Both the position numbers and the translations under genes were made by a program. The notes under the pieces were generated by a model. The model did no database searches. It was given only the letters and a program-made list of their open reading frames with translations, and was not told where the DNA came from. Below are positions 1-8,781 of a stretch of DNA of 64,000 nt, piece by piece; within the stretch, counting starts at the first letter, position 1; every line of letters begins with the position of its first letter. This stretch comes from Kitasatospora aureofaciens (GTDB lineage: Bacteria; Actinomycetota; Actinomycetes; Streptomycetales; Streptomycetaceae), in the NCBI RefSeq assembly GCF_001188955.3, contig NZ_JPRF03000087.1, positions 62,001-126,000 on the forward strand. The letters run 5' to 3'.

Positions 1-1
1 C

Positions 2-1597
2 CCGATCGATCCCGCCGCGCCCGCCGAGCGGCTGTCGCTGCTGCTGGCGGACACCGCGGCGCCCGTCGTGGTCACCCAGCGCAGCCTGCGCGGGCGGCTG
101 CCGCAGGGCGGGGCCGCGGTGGTGAGCCTGGACGAGGAGCGGGAGCGGATCGCGGCGCGCCCCGGCACCGCGCCCGAGGTCGCCGTCTCCGCGGACGACG
201 CGGCGTACATCATCCACACCTCCGGGTCGACCGGGCGCCCCAAGGGCGTGGTGGTCGAGCACCGGAGCCTGGCCAACCTGTTCGACAGCCACCGGCGTAC
301 GGTCTTCGGCCCGGTCCGGGCGACCGCGGACGGCCGGCCGGTGCGGGTGGCGCACCTGGCCCCGGTGTCCTTCGACGCCTCGTGGAACCCGGTGCTGTGG
401 ATGGCCGACGGCAACGAGCTGCACATCGTCGACGACACCACCCGCCGGGACGCCCAGGCGCTGGCCGACCACCTCGTCGAGCACGGCATCGAGTTCCTGC
501 AGACCACGCCGTCCTACCTCCAGCAGCTGGCCGACACCGGCCTCCTGGAGCGGCCCGGCCTGCGGCTGCGCGGCCTGGCCCTGGGCGGCGAGCCGATCGG
601 CCAGGCCCTGTGGGACCGCCTGCGGGCCCGCCCGGAGCTGGTGAGCTTCAACTTCTACGGCCCGACCGAGTGCACGGTGGACGCGGTGACCACCCGGCTG
701 GCCGACAGCGAGCGCCCGGTGCTCGGCCTCCCGGTGCAGAACACCCGGGCGTACGTCCTGGACGAGGACCTCACCGTGCTGCCGGTCGGCGCCACCGGCG
801 AGCTCTGCCTGGCGGGGGCCGGCCTGGCCCGGGAGTACCTGGGACAGCCGGAGCTGACGGCGCGGTCCTTCGTCCGGGCCCCGTTCGGCGCCGGCGAGCG
901 CCTCTACCGCACCGGCGACCGGGTGCGCCGGCTGCCTGACGGGACGCTGGAGTTCCTGGGCCGCCTGGACCACCAGGTCAAGCTGCGCGGCTACCGGATC
1001 GAGCCGGGGGAGATCGAGCACGCGCTGACCGGCCACCCGGACGTCGAGGAGGCCGTGGTCGCCGTCCTCGGCGAGGGGGAGGCCAGGCGCCTGGCCGGAT
1101 ACGTCCGGGTGGCCGACCCGGCGGCCTTCGACGCCGAGGCGGTGAGCGCCCACCTCGCCGAGCGGCTGCCGGACTACATGGTGCCGCCGGTGCTGGTGCC
1201 GCTGGCGCAGTACCCGCTCAACGCCAACGGCAAGGTGGACCGCCAGGCACTGCTGGAGACCGGGGTGCCCCGGGCCTCCGGCACCGGGTACGTGGAACCG
1301 CGCACCGACACCGAGAAGGCCCTGGCGAAGATCTGGGCCGACGTCCTGGAGGTGGAGCGGGTCGGCGTGCACGACAACTTCTTCACCCTCGGCGGGCACT
1401 CCATCCTCAGCCTGAAGACGCTCTCCCAGATCAAGCGGGCCTTCGGCGTCCGGCCCAGCTTCCGGGAACTGCTCGAAACCCCGACGCTGGCCGGCTTCGC
1501 CGAGCTGATCGAGGAGGCGCTGCTGCGGGAGCTGGAGCGCACCGCCACCGAGGGAACCACAGCGGACGGCGCCGCCGGCCCGGAACGGAAGGCCTGA
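2..1597 (+). CDS. Nonribosomal peptide synthetase, A-PCP part (5' end outside window)
   Basis: The open frame runs in from the left edge, so the true start lies upstream and a condensation domain may be missing from view. The visible part is an adenylation domain: A3 motif YIIHTSGSTGRPKG at 206, A4 region FDASWNP with the invariant Asp at 374-376, FYGPTE near 654, YRTGD near 907, and the A10 lysine in NANGKVDR at 1232-1234. A peptidyl carrier follows, with LGGHS and the phosphopantetheine serine at 1400-1402. Aligned by eye to GrsA, the ten specificity residues read DANQAGFVDK, which has partial likeness to Gln-type codes but is no code I know. The gene ends with the carrier, three bases before the next NRPS gene, so the two proteins should act in sequence. 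Family is certain; substrate is unknown. Confidence 0.95.
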   Translation, partial: PIDPAAPAERLSLLLADTAAPVVVTQRSLRGRLPQGGAAVVSLDEERERIAARPGTAPEVAVSADDAAYIIHTSGSTGRPKGVVVEHRSLANLFDSHRRTVFGPVRATADGRPVRVAHLAPVSFDASWNPVLWMADGNELHIVDDTTRRDAQALADHLVEHGIEFLQTTPSYLQQLADTGLLERPGLRLRGLALGGEPIGQALWDRLRARPELVSFNFYGPTECTVDAVTTRLADSERPVLGLPVQNTRAYVLDEDLTVLPVGATGELCLAGAGLAREYLGQPELTARSFVRAPFGAGERLYRTGDRVRRLPDGTLEFLGRLDHQVKLRGYRIEPGEIEHALTGHPDVEEAVVAVLGEGEARRLAGYVRVADPAAFDAEAVSAHLAERLPDYMVPPVLVPLAQYPLNANGKVDRQALLETGVPRASGTGYVEPRTDTEKALAKIWADVLEVERVGVHDNFFTLGGHSILSLKTLSQIKRAFGVRPSFRELLETPTLAGFAELIEEALLRELERTATEGTTADGAAGPERKA

Positions 1598-1600
1598 GAC

Positions 1601-4600
1601 GTGTCCACATCGCGCGAGGACAGGATCGCCGCGCTGCCGGCGCACCTGCGAGAACAACTGCTGCGCCGCCTGGCCGGAGCCTCCGGTCCGGCCGAGGAAC
1701 CGGGCATCCCGACCGTGCCGCGCACCGGGCCGCTGCCGATGTCGTTCGCCCAGCAACGCCTGTGGTTCCTGCACGAGTTAAACCCCGAGTCGGTCGGCTA
1801 CAACTCCTGCTTCGGGCTGCGGCTGACCGGTGAGCTCGACGCCGGGGCGCTGCGGGAGGCCCTCGTCGGCGTGGTGCGGCGGCACGAGGCGCTGCGCACC
1901 ACCTTCGACTCGGTCGACGGAACACCGGTGCAGACCCCGTGCGAGGAGTTCACCGTCCCCTTCGAGCAGGTCGACCTGAGCGGACCCGCCGGTGCGGACC
2001 GGCAGGCGGAGCTGGACCGCGCGGTGGCGCGGGACCTCGCCCGGCCCTTCGACCTGCGCACCGGCCCGCTGCTGCGGGCCCTGCTGGTCCGCCTGGCGGA
2101 GCGGGAGCACGTGCTTGTCCTGACACTGCACCACATCAACCACGACGGGTGGTCGATGAGCGTCGTCACCCGGGAGATCGGCGAGCTGTACCGGGCCGGA
2201 CGCGAGGGCCGGGCCGCCGACCTGGCGCCGGTACCGCTGCAGTACGCCGACTTCGCGGTGTGGCAGCGCGAACAGTGCTCACCGGAGGCGCTGGCGCCGT
2301 CGCTGGCCTACTGGAGGGAGCAGCTGGCCGGCCTGTCGCCGCTGGAGCTGCCGGCCGACCGGCCCCGGCCGGCTGTGCGCACCTCGGGCGGGGACGTGGA
2401 GTCCGTCCTCGTGCCGTCCGGGGTGGCCGACGGGCTGCGCTCGCTGTCCCGGCGGTGCGGAGCCACGCTGTTCATGACGCTGACCGCGGCCGCCCAGGTG
2501 CTGCTGGCCCGCTGGACGGGGCAGCGCGACGTCGCCGTCGGCACGCCGGTGGCCGGGCGCGGGCACCCCGGCCTGGAGGAGGTCGTCGGCTTCTTCCTGA
2601 ACACCCTGGTGCTGCGGGCCCGGCTGGACCCCGACCGGTCGTTCACCGAACTGCTGGCGGGCACCCGCGAATCCGTGCTGGAGGCCTTCCAGCACGAGGA
2701 GGTGCCCTTCGAACAGGTGGTGGACGCGGTCCAGCCCGAGCGGGACGCGGGCCGGATGCCGCTGGCGCAGGTCCTGGTCGTCCTGCAGAACGCGCCGGAG
2801 GCCCAGCTGGAACTCAGCGGTCTGGGCGTCGAGCAGTACCGGCTCCCCCAGGCCAGTACGGGCTTCGACCTCGTCCTCGGCTTCGAGGAGCGGTCCGACG
2901 GCTCGCTGGGCGTCGACGTCGAGTACAGCGGCGACCTGTTCGACGCCACGACCGTACGGCGGCTGTGCGGGCACCTGGTGACACTGCTCGGCTCGATCGC
3001 GGCCGCGCCCGACCTGCCCTGGACCGACCTGGCGCTGCTCACCGACGAGGAGCACCGGCGGCTGACCGTCGACTGGGCCCGCACCCCCGCGCCGGACCTC
3101 GACGACGTCGGCGTGCACGAGCTGATCGCCCGGCACGCGGCGGAGCACCCCGGGGCGGTCGCCGTGGAGTGCGGCGACCAGCGGCTGACGTACGGCGAAC
3201 TGGACCGCAGGTCGGGCGAGTTGGCCCGGCACCTGATCGCCTCGGGAGTCGCGCCCGGTTCGGTGGTGGGCATCTGCCTCGACCGCGGCCCGGACCTGGT
3301 GGTGGCCACCCTGGCCGCACTGCGGACGGGCTCGGCATTCCTCCCGCTGAACGCGGCCTTCCCGCCCGCCCGGCGGGAGCTGATGCTCACGGAGACCGCG
3401 GCGCCGGTCGTGCTGACCCAGCGCTCGCTGCTGGGCGACTTCGCCAACACGGCCGTCCGTGCCGTCGCCGTGGACGGGCCGTGGCCCGGCGCCGGCGCCG
3501 GCGCGGACACCGGCGAGGAACCGCGGGTCGGGTCGGAGGCGCTGGCGTACGTCATCTACACCTCCGGCTCCACCGGCACCCCCAAGGGCGTGCTGCTCCG
3601 TCACCGCGGGCTGGTCAACATGGTCACGGCCACCGCCCGGCGGTTCGGGCTCGGTGTGGGCGGCCGGGTGCTCCAACTGTCCTCGCCCAGCTTCGACGGC
3701 GCGGTGTGGGAGACCTTCCTCGCGCTCACCTCCGGCGCCACCCTGTGCCTGCCCGAGGCCGGGGTCGAGGCGATCGGACCCGAACTGGTCGTCGGCCTGG
3801 CGAAGGGCGAGCCGGTGCTGCTGAGCCTGCCGCCCGCGGCCCTCGCGGCCCTGGACCCCGCCGACCTCGCCGCCGGCTCGACCGTGCTCGCGGTCGGCGA
3901 CCGCTGTCCGGTCGAGCTGGCCCGCTCCTGGTCGGGCCGGCACCGCTTCGTCAACGGTTACGGGCCCACCGAGGCCACCGTCGGCGCGGCGCTGTTCGAG
4001 GGCGAGATCCCCGCGGACGCGGCCCGGCTGCCCATCGGCAGGCCGATCGCCGGCGTGGAGGTCTACGTCCTGGACGAGCGGCTGCGGCCGGTCCCGGTCG
4101 GCGTGACCGGTGAACTGTTCATCGGCGGACGCGGCGTGGCCCGGGGCTACCTCGGCCGTCCCGAACTGACCGGGCAGCGCTTCGTGCGCCACCCGTTCAG
4201 CGACGACCCCGACGCCCGGCTGTACCGCACCGGCGACCTGGGCGCCTGGCTCCCCGGCGGGGAGCTCGACTTCCGGGGGCGCACCGACGACCAGGTGAAG
4301 ATCCGCGGCTTCCGGATCGAGCTGGGCGAGATCGAGACCGCGATGGGCCGACTGGCCGGAGTGGACCAGGCGTGCGCCCTGGCGCTGGACCACGGCGGGC
4401 GCAAGCAGCTGGTCGGCTACCTGGTCCCGGTCGCCGGGCAGACGCTCGACCCCGGCCGGGTGCACGACGAACTGTCCGCGCTGCTGCCGGAGTTCATGGT
4501 CCCGTCGGCCTTCGCCGTGCTGGACCGGCTGCCGCTGACGGCGCACGGGAAGGTGGACCGGCGCGCGCTGGCCGAGCGGCCGGTGACGGCGCGGCGCGAG

Positions 4601-6166
4601 CACGTGGCGCCGCGCACCGACCGGGAGGAGGTGCTGGCGGAGATCTTCCGCACCGTCCTCGGCGTGGAGCGGGTCGGCGTGCACGACGCCTTCTTCGACC
4701 TCGGCGGCGACTCCATCCTGTCCACCCAGGTGGTCTCCCGCGCCCGGCAGGCCGGACTGGAGCTGACCGTCAAGGAGCTCTTCCAGGCCAGGACGGTGGC
4801 CCGGCTCGCCGAGCTGGTGCGCACCGCCGACGCCTCCGGGGCGGAACAGGGCGGGCAGCCGGACGCCGGGCCGGTGCCGCTGACCCCCGTACAGCACTGG
4901 TTCTTCGAGACCCACACCGCCAATCCGCACCACTTCAACCAGTCCGTCCTGCTGGAACTCGCCCCCGACGCCGACCCCGCGGCCGTACGCGCCGCACTGG
5001 CCGCCGTGGTCGCCCGCCACGACGCGCTGCGGCTGCGGTTCACCCGCACCGACGGCCAGTGGCGCCAGGAGGTCGTCGAACACCCCGACGGCCGCTGGCA
5101 CTTCACCCACCTCGACCTCTCCGGCACCCCGGAGGAGCAGCTGTCGGAGCGGATCGACGCGGCGGTCCTCGCGGCCCAGACCGGCCTGTCCGTCACCGAC
5201 GGCCCGCTGCTGCGCGCGGCGCTGTTCACCCTGGCCGACCGGCCGCCCCGGCTCTTCCTGACCGCGCACCACCTCGCCGTGGACGGCGTCTCCTGGCGCG
5301 TCCTGCTGGACGACCTGCGGATCGGGTACGGCCAGCTGTCGGCCGGCAAGGACGTCGACCTCGGTCCGCTCAGCACCTCCTTCGGGCAGTGGGCGCGGCG
5401 CCTGGAGCGGTTCACCGCGGAGGGCGGCTTCGACGACCAGGCCGAGTACTGGCGGGCCGCCACGGCGGACGCCCCCGCCGTCCCCGACCCGGGGCTGGTG
5501 GAGCAGGCCCGGACCGTCCACGGGCGGCTGACCGCGGAGGAGACCGACGCCCTGCTGCGCCGGGTCCCCGGGGCGCACCGGGCGCGCATCAACGAGGTGC
5601 TGCTGGCCGCGCTCGGCCGGTCCCTGACCGGCTGGACCGGCCGGGACCGCACCCTGGTCGAACTGGAGGGCCACGGCCGGGAGGACTTCCTCGACGGCGT
5701 CGAACTGTCCCGTACGGTCGGCTGGTTCACCGCAGCCCACCCGCTGGCGTTGGCCGTCCCGGCCGACGCGCCGATGTCCGCGGCGGTCCGCACGGTCAAG
5801 CGGCAGCTGCGGGCGGTACCGCAGCACGGCATCGGCTACGGCGCGCTGCGCCACCTGGCCGCCGACCGGCCCGGCCACCCCCGGCCGGCCCGGGTGCGGG
5901 CCCTGGTCGGCTTCAACTACCTGGGGCAGTGGGACACCGCGGCCGCCGGCGACGGACTGGTGGTGCGTCCCCTCCCGCACGGCGGCGCCGAGCACCACCC
6001 CGCGGAGCACCGGGCGCACCCGCTGGACGTGGTCGGCGCGGTGGAGGAGGGGCGGATGGAGTTCAGCTGCACCTACCCCGCCGGGCACTTCACCGAGGAG
6101 TCCGTCACCGAACTGCTGACGGGGATGCTGGACGGCCTGCGCGAGCTGGTCCGCGCCACCCCCTGA
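1601..6166 (+). CDS. Nonribosomal peptide synthetase, C-A-PCP-E
   Basis: This 1521-residue protein has four domains. The condensation domain has HHINHDG at residues 177-183. The adenylation domain has A3 YVIYTSGSTG from residue 650, Asp699 in FDGAVW, and A10 Lys984 in AHGKVDR. The carrier has LGGDS with Ser1038; GGDS is the variant usual before epimerases. The epimerization domain has HHLAVDG from residue 1223, RTVGWFT, and FNYLGQ from residue 1438. The module should add one amino acid and invert it to the D form. The hand-aligned code is DGWSAGGVGK, which I cannot assign. The GTG start follows GGAAGG and lies three bases after the upstream NRPS stop. There is no thioesterase or reductase domain, so either a later NRPS elsewhere accepts the chain or release is unusual. 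Codon 60 is TTA. Confidence 0.96.
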   Translation: MSTSREDRIAALPAHLREQLLRRLAGASGPAEEPGIPTVPRTGPLPMSFAQQRLWFLHELNPESVGYNSCFGLRLTGELDAGALREALVGVVRRHEALRTTFDSVDGTPVQTPCEEFTVPFEQVDLSGPAGADRQAELDRAVARDLARPFDLRTGPLLRALLVRLAEREHVLVLTLHHINHDGWSMSVVTREIGELYRAGREGRAADLAPVPLQYADFAVWQREQCSPEALAPSLAYWREQLAGLSPLELPADRPRPAVRTSGGDVESVLVPSGVADGLRSLSRRCGATLFMTLTAAAQVLLARWTGQRDVAVGTPVAGRGHPGLEEVVGFFLNTLVLRARLDPDRSFTELLAGTRESVLEAFQHEEVPFEQVVDAVQPERDAGRMPLAQVLVVLQNAPEAQLELSGLGVEQYRLPQASTGFDLVLGFEERSDGSLGVDVEYSGDLFDATTVRRLCGHLVTLLGSIAAAPDLPWTDLALLTDEEHRRLTVDWARTPAPDLDDVGVHELIARHAAEHPGAVAVECGDQRLTYGELDRRSGELARHLIASGVAPGSVVGICLDRGPDLVVATLAALRTGSAFLPLNAAFPPARRELMLTETAAPVVLTQRSLLGDFANTAVRAVAVDGPWPGAGAGADTGEEPRVGSEALAYVIYTSGSTGTPKGVLLRHRGLVNMVTATARRFGLGVGGRVLQLSSPSFDGAVWETFLALTSGATLCLPEAGVEAIGPELVVGLAKGEPVLLSLPPAALAALDPADLAAGSTVLAVGDRCPVELARSWSGRHRFVNGYGPTEATVGAALFEGEIPADAARLPIGRPIAGVEVYVLDERLRPVPVGVTGELFIGGRGVARGYLGRPELTGQRFVRHPFSDDPDARLYRTGDLGAWLPGGELDFRGRTDDQVKIRGFRIELGEIETAMGRLAGVDQACALALDHGGRKQLVGYLVPVAGQTLDPGRVHDELSALLPEFMVPSAFAVLDRLPLTAHGKVDRRALAERPVTARREHVAPRTDREEVLAEIFRTVLGVERVGVHDAFFDLGGDSILSTQVVSRARQAGLELTVKELFQARTVARLAELVRTADASGAEQGGQPDAGPVPLTPVQHWFFETHTANPHHFNQSVLLELAPDADPAAVRAALAAVVARHDALRLRFTRTDGQWRQEVVEHPDGRWHFTHLDLSGTPEEQLSERIDAAVLAAQTGLSVTDGPLLRAALFTLADRPPRLFLTAHHLAVDGVSWRVLLDDLRIGYGQLSAGKDVDLGPLSTSFGQWARRLERFTAEGGFDDQAEYWRAATADAPAVPDPGLVEQARTVHGRLTAEETDALLRRVPGAHRARINEVLLAALGRSLTGWTGRDRTLVELEGHGREDFLDGVELSRTVGWFTAAHPLALAVPADAPMSAAVRTVKRQLRAVPQHGIGYGALRHLAADRPGHPRPARVRALVGFNYLGQWDTAAAGDGLVVRPLPHGGAEHHPAEHRAHPLDVVGAVEEGRMEFSCTYPAGHFTEESVTELLTGMLDGLRELVRATP
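1778..1780 (+). promoter_or_regulatory. In-frame TTA (bldA-type) leucine codon in the NRPS gene
   Basis: Codon 60 of the C-A-PCP-E gene is TTA, in the residues HELNP of the condensation domain. TTA is very rare in streptomycetes and needs the bldA leucyl tRNA, which accumulates late in growth. Its place near the 5' end of a biosynthetic gene suggests translation is tied to development. The codon is read directly; the regulatory role is inference. Confidence 0.7.
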
Positions 6167-6229
6167 ACCCCGCCCCGCGCGGCGTCCTCCGCGCCGCCGC
6201 CACGTCCGTCACACCTCCCGAGGAGAGCC

Positions 6230-7075
6230 ATGACCGACCGAACGCAGTCCGCCGCCCGCGCCCGCGAGGCCCGTCGGCGCCGTTATCTGATGTGCCGTCC
6301 CACCCACTTCGAGGTCACCTACCGGATCAACCCGTGGATGGACCCGGCGAAGCCGGTGGACACCGACCTGGCCGTCGCCCAGTGGGAGAAGCTGCGGGCG
6401 CTCTACCTGGAACTGGGCCACGAGGTGGAGCTGATCGACCCGCTCCCGGGCTACCCCGACATGGTCTACGCCGCCAACGGTGCCACGGTGGTGGACGGCA
6501 AGGTCCTGGGCGCCCGGTTCCGCAACGTCGAGCGCTCCGCCGAGGGGCCCGCCTACCTGGCCTGGTTCCGCGACAACGGCTTCACCGAACTGCACGACCC
6601 CGAGCACATCAACGAGGGCGAGGGCGACTTCCTGGTGGCCGGGAACCTGATCCTGGCCGGCACCGGCTTCCGCAGCGAGCCCCCGGGGCACGCCGAGGCC
6701 CAGGAGTTCTTCGGCTGCCCGGTCGTCAGCCTGGAGCTGGTCGACGAGCGCTACTACCACCTGGACACCGCGCTGGCCGTGCTGTCCGAGGACGAGGTGA
6801 TGTACAACCCCCGGGCGTTCTCGCCGGGCAGCCGGGCCGTGCTGGAACGGCTGTACCCCGACGCCGTGCTGGCGTCCGAGGAGGACGCGGCGGTGTTCGG
6901 GCTCAACGCGGTCAGCGACGGGCGGCACGTGGTGCTCCCGGAGGCGGCCACCGGCCTGGCACGGGAGCTGCGGAAGCGCGGCTTCGAGCCGATCGGGATG
7001 GACCTGAGCGAGCTGCTCAAGGGCGGCGGCAGCGTCAAGTGCTGCACCTTGGAGGTCCGCGAGGCCGCTGCCTGA
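6230..7075 (+). CDS. Dimethylargininase / amidinotransferase-superfamily enzyme in the NRPS cluster
   Basis: This 281-residue protein belongs to the guanidino-group-modifying superfamily (DDAH, arginine deiminase, amidinotransferase). Conserved parts are CRPTHF near the N terminus, the substrate loop PDMVYAANGA, EGEGDF, the catalytic His177 in YYHLDTA, and the C-terminal nucleophile, probably Cys271, in KGGGSVKCCT. Family members hydrolyse methylated arginine, or arginine, to citrulline, or make ornithine-type products. The ATG follows GAGGAGA about five bases upstream. Streptomycetes commonly carry a housekeeping copy of this enzyme; here it sits 63 bases after an NRPS gene, which suggests it supplies or edits a guanidino or ureido amino acid for the peptide. 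That link is inference. A non-cluster role in arginine metabolism is possible. Confidence 0.88.
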   Translation: MTDRTQSAARAREARRRRYLMCRPTHFEVTYRINPWMDPAKPVDTDLAVAQWEKLRALYLELGHEVELIDPLPGYPDMVYAANGATVVDGKVLGARFRNVERSAEGPAYLAWFRDNGFTELHDPEHINEGEGDFLVAGNLILAGTGFRSEPPGHAEAQEFFGCPVVSLELVDERYYHLDTALAVLSEDEVMYNPRAFSPGSRAVLERLYPDAVLASEEDAAVFGLNAVSDGRHVVLPEAATGLARELRKRGFEPIGMDLSELLKGGGSVKCCTLEVREAAA

Positions 7076-7088
7076 CGTCCCTCCGGTG

Positions 7089-7125
7089 GGGCCGGTGAGG
7101 GCGGCCGCAGCCCCCTCACCGGCCC
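7089..7125 (+). terminator. Stem-loop between the dimethylargininase and oxygenase genes
   Basis: GGGCCGGTGAGGG (7089-7101) pairs perfectly with CCCTCACCGGCCC (7113-7125) across an 11-base loop. It starts 13 bases after the dimethylargininase stop. There is no U tract, as usual in this group. It could end or weaken transcription into the oxygenase gene 47 bases downstream. Confidence 0.65.
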
Positions 7126-7171
7126 GCCCGACCTTGCCCGTCCACATCCTCCTCCTGACTGGAGCCCTTCC

Positions 7172-8185
7172 ATGACCCAGCCGAACACCGCGGCCGACCC
7201 GTCAGCTCCCTTCTCCGGCGGCCGGGTGACGACCGCCCCGGTGGACCCGGAGCCGTTCCTGCTGCGCATCGAGGCCGCCGAACCGGGCGTGCGCCTGGAC
7301 CGGTGGATCGGTGCCAACCGAGCCCGCCTCGTCGACGAACTCCACCGCCACGGCGCCCTGTTGTTCCGGGGATTCGCGGTCGACAGCCCGGCGGAGTTCG
7401 GCAGCGCCGCCCGCGCGTACTCGCCCGACCTGCTCGACTACCTGGAGCGGGCCGCGCCGCGCACCGAGATCGCCGACAAGGTGTTCACCTCCACCGAGCT
7501 GGCCGCCGACCGCTGGATCGACTTCCACCACGAGATGTCGTACTCCCACAACTGGCCGAGCATCCTGTACTTCTACGGCGACCGCCCGTCCGCGCAGGGC
7601 GGAGCCACCCCGGTGGCCAGCGAGCGGGCCGTGTTCCCGAAGATCCCCCAGGAGATCCGCGAGCGCTTCCAGCGGCACGGCGTCGCCTATGTGCGCAACT
7701 ACAGCCCCGGACTGGACATCCCCTGGCAGGACGTCTTCCAGACCACCGACCGGGCGGAGGTGGAGGCGTACTGCCGCGCCTCGGACACGGAGTTCACCTG
7801 GACCGGCGACGACGGGCTGCGCACCCGCTCGGTCCGCCAGGCCGTCGCCCGGCACCCGCACACCGGTGAGACGGTGTGGTTCAACCACGCCCACATGTGG
7901 CACGTCTCCACCCTCGACGGGGACGTGGCGGAGTACCTCCTGGACGAGTACGGTCCGGAGGGCGTGCCGCGCAACGCGTTCTACGGGGACGGCACGCCCA
8001 TCGAGGACGAGGCCGTGGCGTTGATCGGCAAGCTCTACCAGGAGGCCGCGGTGTCGGTGCCCTGGCAGCGCGGGGACGTCCTGGTGGTCGACAACTTCCT
8101 GGCCACCCACGCCCGGGAGCCGTTCAGCGGCGACCGCCGCATCCTGGTGGCGATGTCCGACCTGTACGTGAGCCAGGGGATCTGA
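7172..8185 (+). CDS. TauD/SyrP-like Fe(II)/2-oxoglutarate-dependent oxygenase
   Basis: This 337-residue protein has the double-stranded beta-helix signature of TauD/TfdA-family oxygenases. The iron site appears as H119-x-E121 in the motif FHHEMSYSHNWP, and the distal His313 in ATHAREPFSG, with Arg322 or Arg323 placed to bind 2-oxoglutarate. The HxE form and the text around it (MSYSHNWP, FNHAHMWH) resemble SyrP and AmbC/AmbD-type amino-acid beta-hydroxylases of peptide pathways more than taurine dioxygenase (HxD). SyrP is known to hydroxylate a carrier-bound aspartate. The likely role here is hydroxylation of a free or carrier-bound amino acid of the NRPS product. It follows the dimethylargininase gene on the same strand after a stem-loop, with a weak TGGAG ribosome site. 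Family is firm; substrate is unknown. Confidence 0.9.
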   Translation: MTQPNTAADPSAPFSGGRVTTAPVDPEPFLLRIEAAEPGVRLDRWIGANRARLVDELHRHGALLFRGFAVDSPAEFGSAARAYSPDLLDYLERAAPRTEIADKVFTSTELAADRWIDFHHEMSYSHNWPSILYFYGDRPSAQGGATPVASERAVFPKIPQEIRERFQRHGVAYVRNYSPGLDIPWQDVFQTTDRAEVEAYCRASDTEFTWTGDDGLRTRSVRQAVARHPHTGETVWFNHAHMWHVSTLDGDVAEYLLDEYGPEGVPRNAFYGDGTPIEDEAVALIGKLYQEAAVSVPWQRGDVLVVDNFLATHAREPFSGDRRILVAMSDLYVSQGI

Positions 8186-8349
8186 GCCCCGCCCGGCGGG
8201 CGGTGGTGCAGCGAACTGCACTTCTGACTGGGTACCCGCACCCGTGTGCCGGAGGGCCGGCGCGGGGGACGATGAAGCCGTCCGAACAAGCGCGGCGGAA
8301 CCGGTACGGCGGGTCCGCCGGAAGACGAGCTGCCGGTGGAGGAGCCGCT

Positions 8350-8781
8350 GTGGACGCAACGTTGGCAGCCCGAGGGAACACGGCCCGAGCACGTCGACGT
8401 CCGGGACGGCGGGCGGCGCTCTGCCTGGCCGCCGTCACCGTGCTCGCCCTCGGAGCGACCGCCTGCAAGGTCGACACCCAGACGACCGCGGACCGGGTCG
8501 AGGTGTGCTCCCGGGTGCTGGGGCTGACCCTCTTCGATCCCTTCCCGAACGACGCCGACAAGGCCCGCAAGGACGTGCGCGAGCGCGCGGACAAGCTCGA
8601 CGAGCTGGCGAAGATCGCACCGGACGACGACCTGCGCAAGGCCGTCGAGACCACCGCGAAGTCGCTGCGCGACGCCCAGCCGAAGGACCACGGCGCCCGC
8701 ACCGTGGTCGACTACCTGGCCGAACAGAACGACCGGCTCAGGGACCTGCGGAAGACCTGCACCGACTCGAAGAAGTACTGA
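8350..8781 (+). CDS. Small putative lipoprotein, function unknown
   Basis: This 143-residue protein starts at GTG eight bases after GGAGG; the longer open frame upstream overlaps the oxygenase and has no such site. The N terminus is Arg-rich, then a hydrophobic stretch ends at GATAC with Cys39, a loose lipobox (Ala, not Leu, at -3). The mature part is short, charged and probably helical (DNADKARKDVRERADKLDEL), with two more Cys residues near the start and end. I do not recognise the family. The coding bias is clear, so the gene is probably real. A secreted or lipid-anchored cell-envelope protein is the most that can be said. Confidence 0.72.
   Translation: MDATLAARGNTARARRRPGRRAALCLAAVTVLALGATACKVDTQTTADRVEVCSRVLGLTLFDPFPNDADKARKDVRERADKLDELAKIAPDDDLRKAVETTAKSLRDAQPKDHGARTVVDYLAEQNDRLRDLRKTCTDSKKY

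Noticed and set aside
2279..6088. A 1269-codon open frame antisense to the NRPS gene
   Set aside because: Long antisense frames are common in very GC-rich DNA. The text is rich in Gly, Arg, Gln and Val without domains, and the plus strand has clear NRPS motifs.
6167..8185. A separate thioesterase or release enzyme after the NRPS
   Set aside because: The two genes after the NRPS are a guanidino-modifying enzyme and an iron oxygenase; no GxSxG hydrolase text was seen.
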